This document shows positions 8,205 to 16,200 of a stretch of 49,254 bases of DNA, piece by piece. The notes under the pieces are model-generated. The model made no database searches. It had not been told where the DNA came from and saw only the letters and a list, made by a program, of their open reading frames with translations. The DNA is taken from the IMG/VR virus record IMGVR_UViG_3300021371_000027, positions 1 to 49,254 of that record. One strand, 5' to 3'. The translations under genes were made by a program, and so were the position numbers. Numbering within the stretch: position 1 is the stretch's first letter; every line of letters starts with the position of its first letter. Origin of the DNA: a virus.

Positions 8205-8451
8205 TGCAGTTAAGGTGTGGGGTATTATTGAAGGTCCAATATCCCGCGAAGATATGCCTGAGAGAGATGAATTACCAGAAGACTTTGCGTACCTATTGGT
8301 GTGTAAGGTAGAAGTGGACAAGAAAATAGATGAACACAACTTTTGGTTTGACTCTTTGGATGGAGCGTACGAGTGGAGAAAATACTTTGATAAAAACATA
8401 GAACCTCTTGAGCTTGAGGGTGAATACCCCCAAGGAGTTTATGATGATTGA
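8197..8451 (+). CDS. Hypothetical acidic protein (84 aa)
   Basis: The likely start is GTG 8197, overlapping the resolvase stop. The product (VWGIIEGPISREDMPERDEL...) is acidic, with aromatic-rich segments NFWFDSLDGAYEWRKYF. No family is recognised. It is the last gene before a new promoter at 8454, so it closes the replication operon. Confidence 0.6.
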   Translation: MSSAVKVWGIIEGPISREDMPERDELPEDFAYLLVCKVEVDKKIDEHNFWFDSLDGAYEWRKYFDKNIEPLELEGEYPQGVYDD

Positions 8452-8453
8452 GG

Positions 8454-8481
8454 TTGACAAATGTGTTTAGTTGAGTATAAC
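8454..8481 (+). promoter_or_regulatory. Sigma70-like promoter with TATAACTAG box
   Basis: TTGACA at 8454-8459 and TATAAC at 8476-8481 are 16 bases apart. The downstream bases are TAGGGG, identical to those after the capsid promoter on the other strand near 34999. A transcript would start near 8488, only a few bases before ATG 8491, so the first gene would be nearly leaderless unless ATG 8497 is used. Confidence 0.7.
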
Positions 8482-8490
8482 TAGGGGATT

Positions 8491-8661
8491 ATGACAATGA
8501 AATATGAAGTAATCTTAAACATAGAAGTAGACCACACCGCTAATTTTTTAGAGGTGGATAATCCTTCTAGTCCCCTTGTGATAAAAGAGCTGTTATACAA
8601 TATCATGCACGATATAGACGATGTAGAAATAACAAACTGTGAGGTGACACTAAATGACTAA
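8491..8661 (+). CDS. Small hypothetical protein (56 aa)
   Basis: The frame begins MTMKYEVILNIEVDH directly behind the 8454 promoter. With ATG 8491 the mRNA would have almost no leader. ATG 8497 would leave AGGGG as a usable ribosome site. The product is acidic with two likely beta strands and a helix. It overlaps the next gene. No family is recognised. Confidence 0.55.
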   Translation: MTMKYEVILNIEVDHTANFLEVDNPSSPLVIKELLYNIMHDIDDVEITNCEVTLND

Positions 8662-8836
8662 GATAACGCTAGATGATGTTGAGTACGATACGGACACGTT
8701 TAATAAAGAACAGTTAAGTTGGGTTGGAGAGTTACAAAAAAATCACTCTGTCAGTACTAATCTTACTTATCAACTGAGCAGTTTAAATGTGGTGAGGGAA
8801 ATACTTATGAAAAAACTAAAAGGATCGTTCAAATGA
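8654..8836 (+). CDS. Small protein, possibly DUF6447-like (60 aa)
   Basis: The product starts MTKITLDDVEYDTDTFNKEQ and continues as a helix (about 20-55). This resembles the small phage family I know as DUF6447 (short strand, then helical region), function unknown. The match is from memory. It overlaps both neighbours in an early operon with MazG. Confidence 0.55.
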   Translation: MTKITLDDVEYDTDTFNKEQLSWVGELQKNHSVSTNLTYQLSSLNVVREILMKKLKGSFK

Positions 8837-9168
8837 TTACGAAAGAAGATATGAAATCTTTTCAAGACTATAGTGAGTGGGTAGAACGTAAGATCATTAC
8901 AGACCCACAGGACAGACTAAATGAAAATGTTCTTGGCCTTTGTGAAGAGGCGGGAGAAGTAGCAGGTAAGATTAAGAAACGTATCCGTGACAAAACAAAG
9001 GTAACACCTGAAGCTATTCTAGGTGAGTTGGGTGATGTTTTGTTCTACACTACGGCACTAGCTAACTACTACAACTTCAACTTAGCTTCTGTTATTACCC
9101 AGAACATGATTAAACTAGATGGGCGAGAGTCCAGAGGGACTTTAAAAGGGAGTGGAGATGAAAGGTAA
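8833..9168 (+). CDS. mazG: MazG-like nucleotide pyrophosphohydrolase
   Basis: The 111-residue protein has the all-alpha MazG signature: CEEAGEVAGKIKK near 38-50 followed by ELGDVLFY near 72-79, giving the EExxE...ExxD metal site. MazG enzymes hydrolyse NTPs or dNTPs, and phage versions have been linked to altering ppGpp or nucleotide pools. Its place between ThyX and the ribonucleotide reductase supports a nucleotide role. ATG overlaps the preceding stop (ATGA). Confidence 0.88.
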   Translation: MITKEDMKSFQDYSEWVERKIITDPQDRLNENVLGLCEEAGEVAGKIKKRIRDKTKVTPEAILGELGDVLFYTTALANYYNFNLASVITQNMIKLDGRESRGTLKGSGDER

Positions 9169-9364
9169 AAGGAGTAAGATACAAATACGTGCCAATGAGT
9201 TGATAAAGCCTATTGACCAACAGATTATGATGTGCGACAGCAGGGAAGAAACCTTGCTGTTTGCTTGTATCCTACTTGAGAAAGCTAAGACTATCTTTGA
9301 AGCAAACTTAGGTAAGACTGGAAGAAGAGAAATATTTCGTATGAGAATGGGCGAAGACAGATGA
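9158..9364 (+). CDS. Small hypothetical protein (68 aa)
   Basis: ATG 9158 follows GGGAG with good spacing. A GTG six bases earlier is less likely. The product (MKGKRSKIQIRANELIKPID...) is helical and basic, with a central hydrophobic helix LLFACILLEKAKTIF. It overlaps MazG and the ribonucleotide reductase. No family is recognised. Confidence 0.55.
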   Translation: MKGKRSKIQIRANELIKPIDQQIMMCDSREETLLFACILLEKAKTIFEANLGKTGRREIFRMRMGEDR

Positions 9365-11313
9365 ATAACAACTACCTACCAACAGACTATCAGACTTTTA
9401 TTGCAACCAGCCGTTATGCACGATGGCTTGAAGATGAAGGACGCCGTGAGACATGGGGAGAAACAGTAGAACGTTACATAGATAATATTGTAAAGCCATT
9501 ACTGCCTGAATGTAGTGGAGGTACTACCTTAGATGACTCCCTTACAGGGTTAGAGAACCAGTCAGAAGTTGAAGGTATTAGGCATCACTTACTATCACTT
9601 GAGGTTATGCCCAGTATGAGGTCGTTAATGACTGCTGGAAAAGCGGCAGACAGGGACAACACCTGTATGTATAACTGCTCCTACTTACCCGTAGATGACC
9701 CTAAGTCTTTTGATGAGGCTATGTTCATCCTCCTTTGCGGGACGGGGGTTGGTTTCAGTGTTGAGCGTCAGTTCATTACTAAACTCCCTGATGTTCCTAC
9801 TCTTTTCCAGAGCGAAACGTGTGTCGTCATTAAGGACAGCAAGGAAGGTTGGGCTAAAGGTCTCAGGCAAATCTTGGCACTCCTATGGGCTGGTGAAATC
9901 CCTAAATGGGATGTGTCTAAAGTACGACCTGCTGGTGCTAAACTTAAGACGTTTGGTGGTAGAGCATCTGGTCCTGCTCCGTTGGTTGATCTGTTTAACT
10001 TTGCTATTACTACTTTCAAACAAGCTCAAGGCCGTAGACTATCTAGTATAGAATGTCATGACCTGATGTGCAAGATAGGTGAAGTAGTTGTAGTAGGTGG
10101 TGTACGCCGTAGTGCTATGATCAGTCTCTCTAACCTATCAGATGATCGTATGCGCCATGCTAAGTCAGGTAACTGGTGGGAGAACGCAGGACATAGAGCC
10201 TTGGCTAATAATTCTGTAGCATACACAGATAAACCTGATAGTATGTCATTCATGCGTGAGTGGACTGCACTAATGGAGAGTGGTAGTGGAGAACGAGGAA
10301 TATTCAACAGAGAAGCATCAGTTAAACAAGCTGCAAAAAATGGCCGTAGAGAGTCTTGCTACGAGTTCGGAACAAACCCATGTTCAGAAATCATTCTTAG
10401 GCCGAATCAGTTCTGCAATCTTACGGAAGTTGTTGTCCGTGCTACGGATAGTTTTGAAGACCTTGGAAGAAAAGTCCGCATTGCAACTATACTTGGAACC
10501 ATTCAATCCACCTACACCCACTTTCCATACTTGCGTAAGGTGTGGAACACCAACACAGCGGCAGAAAGATTGCTCGGTGTGTCACTCACGGGGATAATGG
10601 ATAATAAGCTGATGACCTTAGACAATAAAGGTCTAGCTAGTACGTTGGAGGAGCTTAAAAATGTGGCTATTTCTACTAACGCTGAGTGGGCTGACCGTCT
10701 TGGTATCCCTCATAGCACTGCTATTACTTGTGTCAAGCCCAGTGGAACAGTTTCCCAACTGGTTGACTCATCTTCTGGCATTCATGCTCGTCACAGTCCC
10801 TATTATATCCGTACTGTGCGTGGAGATAATAAAGACCCATTAACTCAGTTTATGATTGACTCAGGTATCCCTAGTGAGCCTGATGTTATGAAGCCTGATG
10901 CTACTACTGTGTTTAGTTTTCCCATGCAAGCACCAGAAGGAGCTGTGTGTACGGCTGATATGACAGCATTAGAGCAACTAGAAATGTGGCTGATGTATCA
11001 ACGTCATTGGTGTGAACATAAGCCTAGTGTAACGATTAACGTTAAGGCTGATGAATGGTTTGAAGTAGGAGCATTTGTGTATAAACACTTTGATGAAATG
11101 TCAGGTGTCTCCTTCCTACCCTTTAATGAACACACCTATCAACAGGCACCGTATCAGGATGTAGATGTTACAGCTTATCGTAATCTTCTTTCTGTTATGC
11201 CCAAGAGTATTGACTGGTCTAAGTTGGCTGAATATGAACAAGAGGATAACACTAGTGGTATGCAAACAATGGCATGTACTGGTGATGTTTGTGAGATGGT
11301 AGACATTACTTAA
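9361..11313 (+). CDS. nrdJ: Adenosylcobalamin-dependent ribonucleotide reductase (class II)
   Basis: The 650-residue enzyme converts ribonucleoside triphosphates to deoxy forms. Visible features are CMYNCSY near 102, the LLCGTGVGFSV segment near 123-133, NPCSEI near 339-344 with an active-site Cys, and a C-terminal CTGDVC pair near 639-644 for thiol relay. The single-chain architecture without a radical-generating partner gene nearby points to class II, which needs vitamin B12 coenzyme. This gene is the hallmark of the roseophage group called cobaviruses. It precedes endonuclease VII with overlapping ends. Confidence 0.9.
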   Translation: MNNNYLPTDYQTFIATSRYARWLEDEGRRETWGETVERYIDNIVKPLLPECSGGTTLDDSLTGLENQSEVEGIRHHLLSLEVMPSMRSLMTAGKAADRDNTCMYNCSYLPVDDPKSFDEAMFILLCGTGVGFSVERQFITKLPDVPTLFQSETCVVIKDSKEGWAKGLRQILALLWAGEIPKWDVSKVRPAGAKLKTFGGRASGPAPLVDLFNFAITTFKQAQGRRLSSIECHDLMCKIGEVVVVGGVRRSAMISLSNLSDDRMRHAKSGNWWENAGHRALANNSVAYTDKPDSMSFMREWTALMESGSGERGIFNREASVKQAAKNGRRESCYEFGTNPCSEIILRPNQFCNLTEVVVRATDSFEDLGRKVRIATILGTIQSTYTHFPYLRKVWNTNTAAERLLGVSLTGIMDNKLMTLDNKGLASTLEELKNVAISTNAEWADRLGIPHSTAITCVKPSGTVSQLVDSSSGIHARHSPYYIRTVRGDNKDPLTQFMIDSGIPSEPDVMKPDATTVFSFPMQAPEGAVCTADMTALEQLEMWLMYQRHWCEHKPSVTINVKADEWFEVGAFVYKHFDEMSGVSFLPFNEHTYQQAPYQDVDVTAYRNLLSVMPKSIDWSKLAEYEQEDNTSGMQTMACTGDVCEMVDIT

Positions 11314-11747
11314 TGCAACTTGAACTCTTTGAAAAACTAAGTCCTTCTCCCTGTGAAGAGGGCTTAGAGTGTAACAACTGTGGTATAGTTCAACCAGTTG
11401 ATAACTTTCAACACATGGCAGCAGGAGAAATAAAAAGAAAATGTAGGACTTGTGCTAGAAACCAATCAGGACTTATAAAACATTTAAAATCTATACATCC
11501 CTATCCCACTGAGGAATACTGTTGTCCTATCTGTAACAGAGATATAAAAGAGTTAAGTAGGACAGGTCAAAAAATGCTGCAGTCTTGGGTGTTAGATCAC
11601 TGCCATGACACTGAAACCTTCAGAGCTTGGGTTTGCTTTAACTGTAATACAGGATTAGGTGCATTTAAAGATAGCCTTGAAAGAATAACAAAAGCTAAAA
11701 TTTATCTGGAAGATCATATACAAAAAACAAAAGGAGAAGTAATATGA
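11313..11747 (+). CDS. Recombination endonuclease VII with extra zinc ribbon
   Basis: Endonuclease VII resolves branched DNA and mismatches. The 144-residue protein has Cys71-x2-Cys74, then DHCHDTETFRAWVCFNCN at 95-112 with zinc Cys108 and Cys111, the typical HNH/endonuclease VII core. In front is a second zinc pair set, Cys20/Cys23 and Cys44/Cys47. ATG 11313 overlaps the reductase stop (TAATG). It is a second possible junction-resolving nuclease besides the one at 7842. Confidence 0.85.
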   Translation: MQLELFEKLSPSPCEEGLECNNCGIVQPVDNFQHMAAGEIKRKCRTCARNQSGLIKHLKSIHPYPTEEYCCPICNRDIKELSRTGQKMLQSWVLDHCHDTETFRAWVCFNCNTGLGAFKDSLERITKAKIYLEDHIQKTKGEVI

Positions 11748-11965
11748 TATGGGTTTATACAGTAGTAATGATGATGATAGAACCGACAACAAGTGAAAAA
11801 ACTTTTATAGTGTTTTCGCCAAACACAGCCTTTACAACCGAAGAATCCTGTCAAAAATGGAGAGAAGCGGATATGGTAAGGCTTTACAATTCAAGACCAA
11901 ATGAAAGTGCAGAGGCAATGAGTAAATGTACTTCATTTCCCTTTAATGTAGATAAAGGTGTATAG
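11744..11965 (+). CDS. Small secreted or membrane-linked hypothetical protein (73 aa)
   Basis: AAGGAG precedes ATG 11744. The first 12 residues (MIWVYTVVMMMI) are hydrophobic but short for a classical signal peptide. Two Cys residues (about 35 and 61) could form a disulfide if exported. No family is recognised. It ends four bases before the promoter at 11969. Confidence 0.55.
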   Translation: MIWVYTVVMMMIEPTTSEKTFIVFSPNTAFTTEESCQKWREADMVRLYNSRPNESAEAMSKCTSFPFNVDKGV

Positions 11966-11968
11966 ACA

Positions 11969-11997
11969 TTGACAAACAAATCCACATATGATATAGT
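11969..11997 (+). promoter_or_regulatory. Sigma70-like promoter
   Basis: TTGACA at 11969-11974 and TATAGT at 11992-11997 are 17 bases apart, close to the ideal arrangement. It would drive the 50-residue gene at 12037 with a leader of about 33 bases. Confidence 0.7.
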
Positions 11998-12036
11998 TGC
12001 GTTGAAACTGCAATAGATAATACCGTAGAGTTTATC

Positions 12037-12189
12037 ATGATGCATCCGTTGTTAAAAACAGAAGTCAATGATAAAGATATGTTTGATTATGAGGAAGATT
12101 TTCAACAGTTCTGTGAAGAATGCGGCGATGAATGTTTTCATAATACTTTATGTGATGATTGCGATGAAATGTGGGAAGATGAAGATTAA
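12037..12189 (+). CDS. Small acidic zinc-ribbon-like protein (50 aa)
   Basis: The frame starts with two ATG codons (12037, 12040). The product is very acidic and holds CEECGDEC followed by CDDC, four or five Cys spaced like a small zinc ribbon, and ends in EMWEDED. Acidic zinc-binding mini-proteins in phages can mimic DNA or bind host polymerase, but that is speculation. It has its own promoter upstream and another right behind it. Confidence 0.6.
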   Translation: MMHPLLKTEVNDKDMFDYEEDFQQFCEECGDECFHNTLCDDCDEMWEDED

Positions 12190-12200
12190 TAAAAAATGTA

Positions 12201-12235
12201 TTGACAATCCTTAACGAATCATGTATTCATATAAT
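12201..12235 (+). promoter_or_regulatory. First copy of a duplicated promoter element
   Basis: The 35-base element starts TTGACAATCCTTAACG and ends GTATTCATATAAT. It is repeated at 12555-12589 with one mismatch. TTGACA to TATAAT is 23 bases. A 17-base spacer would use TATTCA as -10. Both copies lie about 60 bases before a start codon and are followed by a purine-rich AGAGAG leader. Confidence 0.65.
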
Positions 12236-12260
12236 GTACCCAACAGAAAGAGAGCCGAAT

Positions 12261-12536
12261 ATGTCTATGATCGTTGAAACCACCATGACCGAAAATAACA
12301 AAATGTGGTATAGCATTGAAGCGTGTGGCACTAAGTATCAAGGAGTTGGGTATGTCGCTCAACCAATGTCTGTACTGGTGTATTCTTCTCAGGGCGAATA
12401 TGAGTTAGATGATATGTATGCTGTTTGGTCTAAGGGTAATAGCCTGACAACTACTAATCTAGTTCTAATGACACTGAATGAAATGAAGGCTCGGTCAAAA
12501 GCCCTCAATCATCTCGCAACTCTAATTGAAATGTAA
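12261..12536 (+). CDS. Hypothetical protein (91 aa)
   Basis: The start is ATG 12261 (MSMIVETTMTENN), because the longer frame begins inside the promoter. A GAGAG lies about ten bases upstream. The product appears beta-rich, then ends in a helix (MKARSKALNHLATLIEM). No family is recognised. It is a single-gene unit between the two promoter copies. Confidence 0.6.
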   Translation: MSMIVETTMTENNKMWYSIEACGTKYQGVGYVAQPMSVLVYSSQGEYELDDMYAVWSKGNSLTTTNLVLMTLNEMKARSKALNHLATLIEM

Positions 12537-12554
12537 AGAGTGATTAAATAACTA

Positions 12555-12589
12555 TTGACAATCCTTAGCGAATCATGTATTCATATAAT
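12555..12589 (+). promoter_or_regulatory. Second copy of the duplicated promoter element
   Basis: The element is identical to 12201-12235 except for G in place of A at its 14th base. The leader that follows also resembles the first copy (GCAGAGAGAGAG against ACAGAAAGAGAG). It should drive the DUF3310 gene at 12618 and the two small genes after it. Confidence 0.65.
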
Positions 12590-12617
12590 TGAAGTTAGCA
12601 GAGAGAGAGAGAAAAAA

Positions 12618-12872
12618 ATGACTAAGTGGACTTTACCAAAAGATAACTTTAACCCTGTAAGTAAACCCTTACACTACAACACAGGAGAAATAGAATGTAT
12701 TGATTACATTAGACAGGTACTAGGTATTGAAGGTTTTATCGCATACTGTCATGGCAACATGATTAAATACCAACACCGTCACAGGTACAAACAAAATCCT
12801 GTGGAAGATATGGATAAGGCTGACTGGTACATGCAGAGAATGAGAGAAGCTATGAAAGAGGTACATAAGTGA
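12618..12872 (+). CDS. DUF3310 (SaV-like) protein
   Basis: The 84-residue product contains PLHYNTGEIECIDYI, then LGIEGFIAYCHGNMIKYQHRHR and DMDKADWYMQRM, the conserved blocks of the widespread phage family DUF3310. Its function is unknown. ATG 12618 is chosen because the longer frame begins at the promoter TTGACA. A purine-rich leader serves as ribosome site. Confidence 0.85.
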   Translation: MTKWTLPKDNFNPVSKPLHYNTGEIECIDYIRQVLGIEGFIAYCHGNMIKYQHRHRYKQNPVEDMDKADWYMQRMREAMKEVHK

Positions 12873-13054
12873 AGCCATACGAACGAGGTAGACGTGACTT
12901 TACGGTAGGTAATATTTCTAATCCTTACCGTAAAAATTCTAAAGATAATAGAGATTGGGAGTATGGTTTTAACAAAGCCTACTTCCTTAATTTAGATAAG
13001 GTAAAGAACATTGAGTCAAAAAAACTTAGCCGAAGAAGCCAAGAAATACGCTAA
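12869..13054 (+). CDS. Ribosome-modulation-factor-like small protein (61 aa)
   Basis: GTG 12869 overlaps the DUF3310 stop. The product has YERGRRDFTVGN, NPY, and W..GFNKAYF, a pattern like the Rmf/CrpP fold in which a short helix and a G-N-P-Y-W-GF region recur. Rmf itself causes 100S ribosome dimers. Whether this phage version touches ribosomes is unknown. The assignment is from the motif pattern only. Confidence 0.55.
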   Translation: MKPYERGRRDFTVGNISNPYRKNSKDNRDWEYGFNKAYFLNLDKVKNIESKKLSRRSQEIR

Positions 13055-13220
13055 CAAAAAACGTACACCTAGAACACTTAAGCCCCTCACTTCCCGAAGG
13101 TATCTAGCAGGACAAGCTCTTGCTGGAATACTTTCAAGTAGTAGAGGGGCTTTAAATATGACTGAGGTAAAGCGTACAGCATACGAGTGGGCAGACTTTA
13201 TGTTAGATGACGAAAGTTAG
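13011..13220 (+). CDS. Small hypothetical protein (69 aa), last gene of the plus arm
   Basis: The likely start is TTG 13011, inside the end of the previous gene, behind an AAGG ribosome site. The product (MSQKNLAEEAKKYANKKRTPRTL) has a basic N-terminal half and ends in YEWADFMLDDES. Similar small proteins occur in marine podophages as I recall. Its stop TAG overlaps the stop codon of the large minus-strand gene by two bases. Confidence 0.55.
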   Translation: MSQKNLAEEAKKYANKKRTPRTLKPLTSRRYLAGQALAGILSSSRGALNMTEVKRTAYEWADFMLDDES

Positions 13221-16200
13221 TAGGGCAGTAGGTTATCTAGCTTAAACTCTTTAGCTTCTAAAAACGCATCTAAATTACCCAGTTGCTGTAAGGCTTCTGT
13301 AGTCGTTTCTATGTCCGCAAAGTCAGCAAACTCCATGTCTATTCCCATGTCTCTTAATGCTGCATCAAGTTTTTTAATACCACCTCTAGTACCAACCATT
13401 TTTATCATTTTAGCCAAGACTCTATCATTAGCTTCGTCAGCACCAATTTCCATAAATTCTTTTGTAAGGGCTTTAGCTCTTTGCAAGACTTCTTTAACAC
13501 GCTCTTGTTTTTCTTCTAAAGACTTGTCTTTCATTACACCAGACTTTAAAAGTCTAGCAGCTCCATACTCTCCAAATGTATTAAACATTTCTGCGTACCT
13601 GTTGCTACCTTTAGCAGAACCACTTTGATAAAGAGCCATGTCAGCTTTAAAATCTGCTCTTCCTATCATGTTCATTATTTTTGACAGGTTAGATACTTTT
13701 ACTTCTCTTGTGCCAATAATCTTACCAGCATCTTGAATCTCTTTACCTACTGCTGCTCTATATCTTTGAGGTGCTAAGTCTCCTCCTATGGAACCGATTA
13801 TTTGATCCATGTAACGAAAGCTATCATTTACAAACCTATTATTGTCTCTTCTATCAATAGCTACATAGTCTGATCCTCTGGCTAATCCTACTATTTGATT
13901 AACTGGGTCTAGAAATCTAGTGGTGCCTGATATAGCTTGGCTACCCATTTTAATACCAACCTTTTGTAGTTCTTTAATAGCTGATACATCTCCCGCAATA
14001 GCAGCAGCAAGAGTACTTCCAAGCCCGTCTACCGTCTGGTTAAGCTGACGTGTAATAGCTCCTAGTCCAACTGTCTCTGCAATTTGAGCAACTTCTTCTG
14101 TAGATACTTCTCCACCATGTGTATAGTAGGACATAATCCTAGCACCTGCCTTAAGATGAGAAAGAGGAAAATCATATTTATCAGTTACTACAGCACCAAA
14201 TCTGTCTCTCTTCTGATCCCAAGCTAGGCCTTCGTCCCTGTTAAACTTCTCGTTATCAGATAAAGCATACATTGTACCCCAACCAATAGCTGCTCTTACT
14301 GCTAACTCTTTAGCTGTTTTTTCCTTATACACTTTACCAGTAGCTGCCTTGAGTACAAGCGCACCACCAGATGACTCTACCATAAAGTTTACTGTGTTGT
14401 TAAAGAAACGACCAAAAGGAACCAATAAACCAAGTCCGGGAACATTACGTGCTTGTTCAATAGTTTTTGGTATAAGACCTAGACTTTCATAAGACTTAGA
14501 ATAAGTAGCCTTCTGAGTCTCTACTACGGCAGTAGCAACAGCATCTGCAAACTTTTGGCTCTTCATTGCTGATCCAGCCATCTCATCATTAAAAAAATCA
14601 CTCCAACTTTTTTTAAAGTTAATTCTTAGTACTTTATCTAGTTGATAAGTAAACTCTTGAGATTTAGTAATAGCATCTTGAGCTGTAACAAAAGTAATTC
14701 CTTGTATTACATCAACTGTTTCATCAGCAAAACGTCCGTATGCTGTCTGATTAGGATTAAATGTAGATGCCTTTCCTGTATCTACTCCTCCGCTTAGTGT
14801 TTCAGATAACTCTTTTAGCAGTTTTGGGTTTTTTACTGCAATAGCTTTAAATGCATCATATGTCATGTTAGGGTCAAGCAAGTTTCTTACTCGTTGACGA
14901 TTAGCTCTAGCTAGAGAACTGGCTACATGCATTGCTTCTTGTGATTTCTTTTGATTACCAATAACCCTATACATACCAGCCAGAGGTAGTTGCATAAGTG
15001 CCACACCCATATCAGCAGCAGAGTTCATTGAAGTAGCAGCACCCCAACCAACTAAGTTTAAAGCAGAAGTAGAAGGATTAGATACCAATAACCTAATAAT
15101 CCTGTTTTGGTTAGCCCTTACACCTTCACCTACGTATTGTTCTACAAACTTTTGAAACTTGTTTAATTGTTCAGGTTGTGACGTATCAATACCATACCTT
15201 TTAATTCCAGCCAAATCATCAAGTTTTATATTCTTTGCATCTGCTTCATTCAGACCTAGTTCTTTTGCGGCTCTTGATAGTGCAGACTGAAGTGTTGCAG
15301 CATCACTAATTTTAGCTGCAAATAATTCTGCAAAGTTATCCATATTAATTTGAGCAACTTTACTTGTACCATCTTTGTCACTTTTAATAGTTACTTGAGT
15401 AACACCTGTAGCTTTTTTAAAGTCTGAAATATATTTTGCTGCTACACTCTCAAATTCTTCTTCTCCCACATCACCAGCAAACTTGTGTCTTTTGGTACTA
15501 ACCAAAGCATCCAAAATAAATTTACTAATGGTGTCATTCTTACCTCTCCTACGAAAGACATAGCCCTGCTCTGACATTGCCTCTACTATTCCCCTGATGC
15601 CTAGATTAGTATCTCCAAGCAACATTTTAGTAAAGAACTGATCATCAAGCTCCTCTAGTTTAGGTGGCTTAATAGGTCCAATAAAAGCTTCATCTACCTC
15701 TTGAACCTTACCTTTTTCTCTTAGGTTTGTTTTTCGTCCCTCACTTACAAGTTTCTTCCAGCTACGAAGTACACCTTCATTGCCACCTGTAGCCTCATTG
15801 TCAGCTAGTCTTAAGTTTGACCTGTTAAGATATTGAACTTCTCCATCTGGAAATTGAACAACAACCTTACCATCTTCAAATCCAAGAACAGAACCCCTAG
15901 GTGTTTCTACTATCGCACTATCTACGTCAGCTTTTCCCGGACCTTTTTTTATTACTTCATCACCAGCAGAAAAATTAAACCCAAACATATCAGTCATACT
16001 AAGAAGTGGGGTTTTATTTACTTCCACATTAGTAGCTAAACCTAAAGCTTCTGTTCCTAAAAAGTCTCCTGAACCTCTCCCTAAAGTAGCGGCACCTACA
16101 GCACCACCTAAAACAATAGTACCAAGGGCAGCAAAGCCCAAGGAGTAGGGATTAATCTCCTCCTGTACATCAGTACGTACTAAACTGTTTTCGTAAGCGT

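Noticed and set aside
12201-12260. N-terminal extension of the 91-residue protein from TTG 12201, and the same for 12555
   Set aside because: These TTG codons are the promoter -35 boxes (TTGACA). Transcripts start downstream of them.
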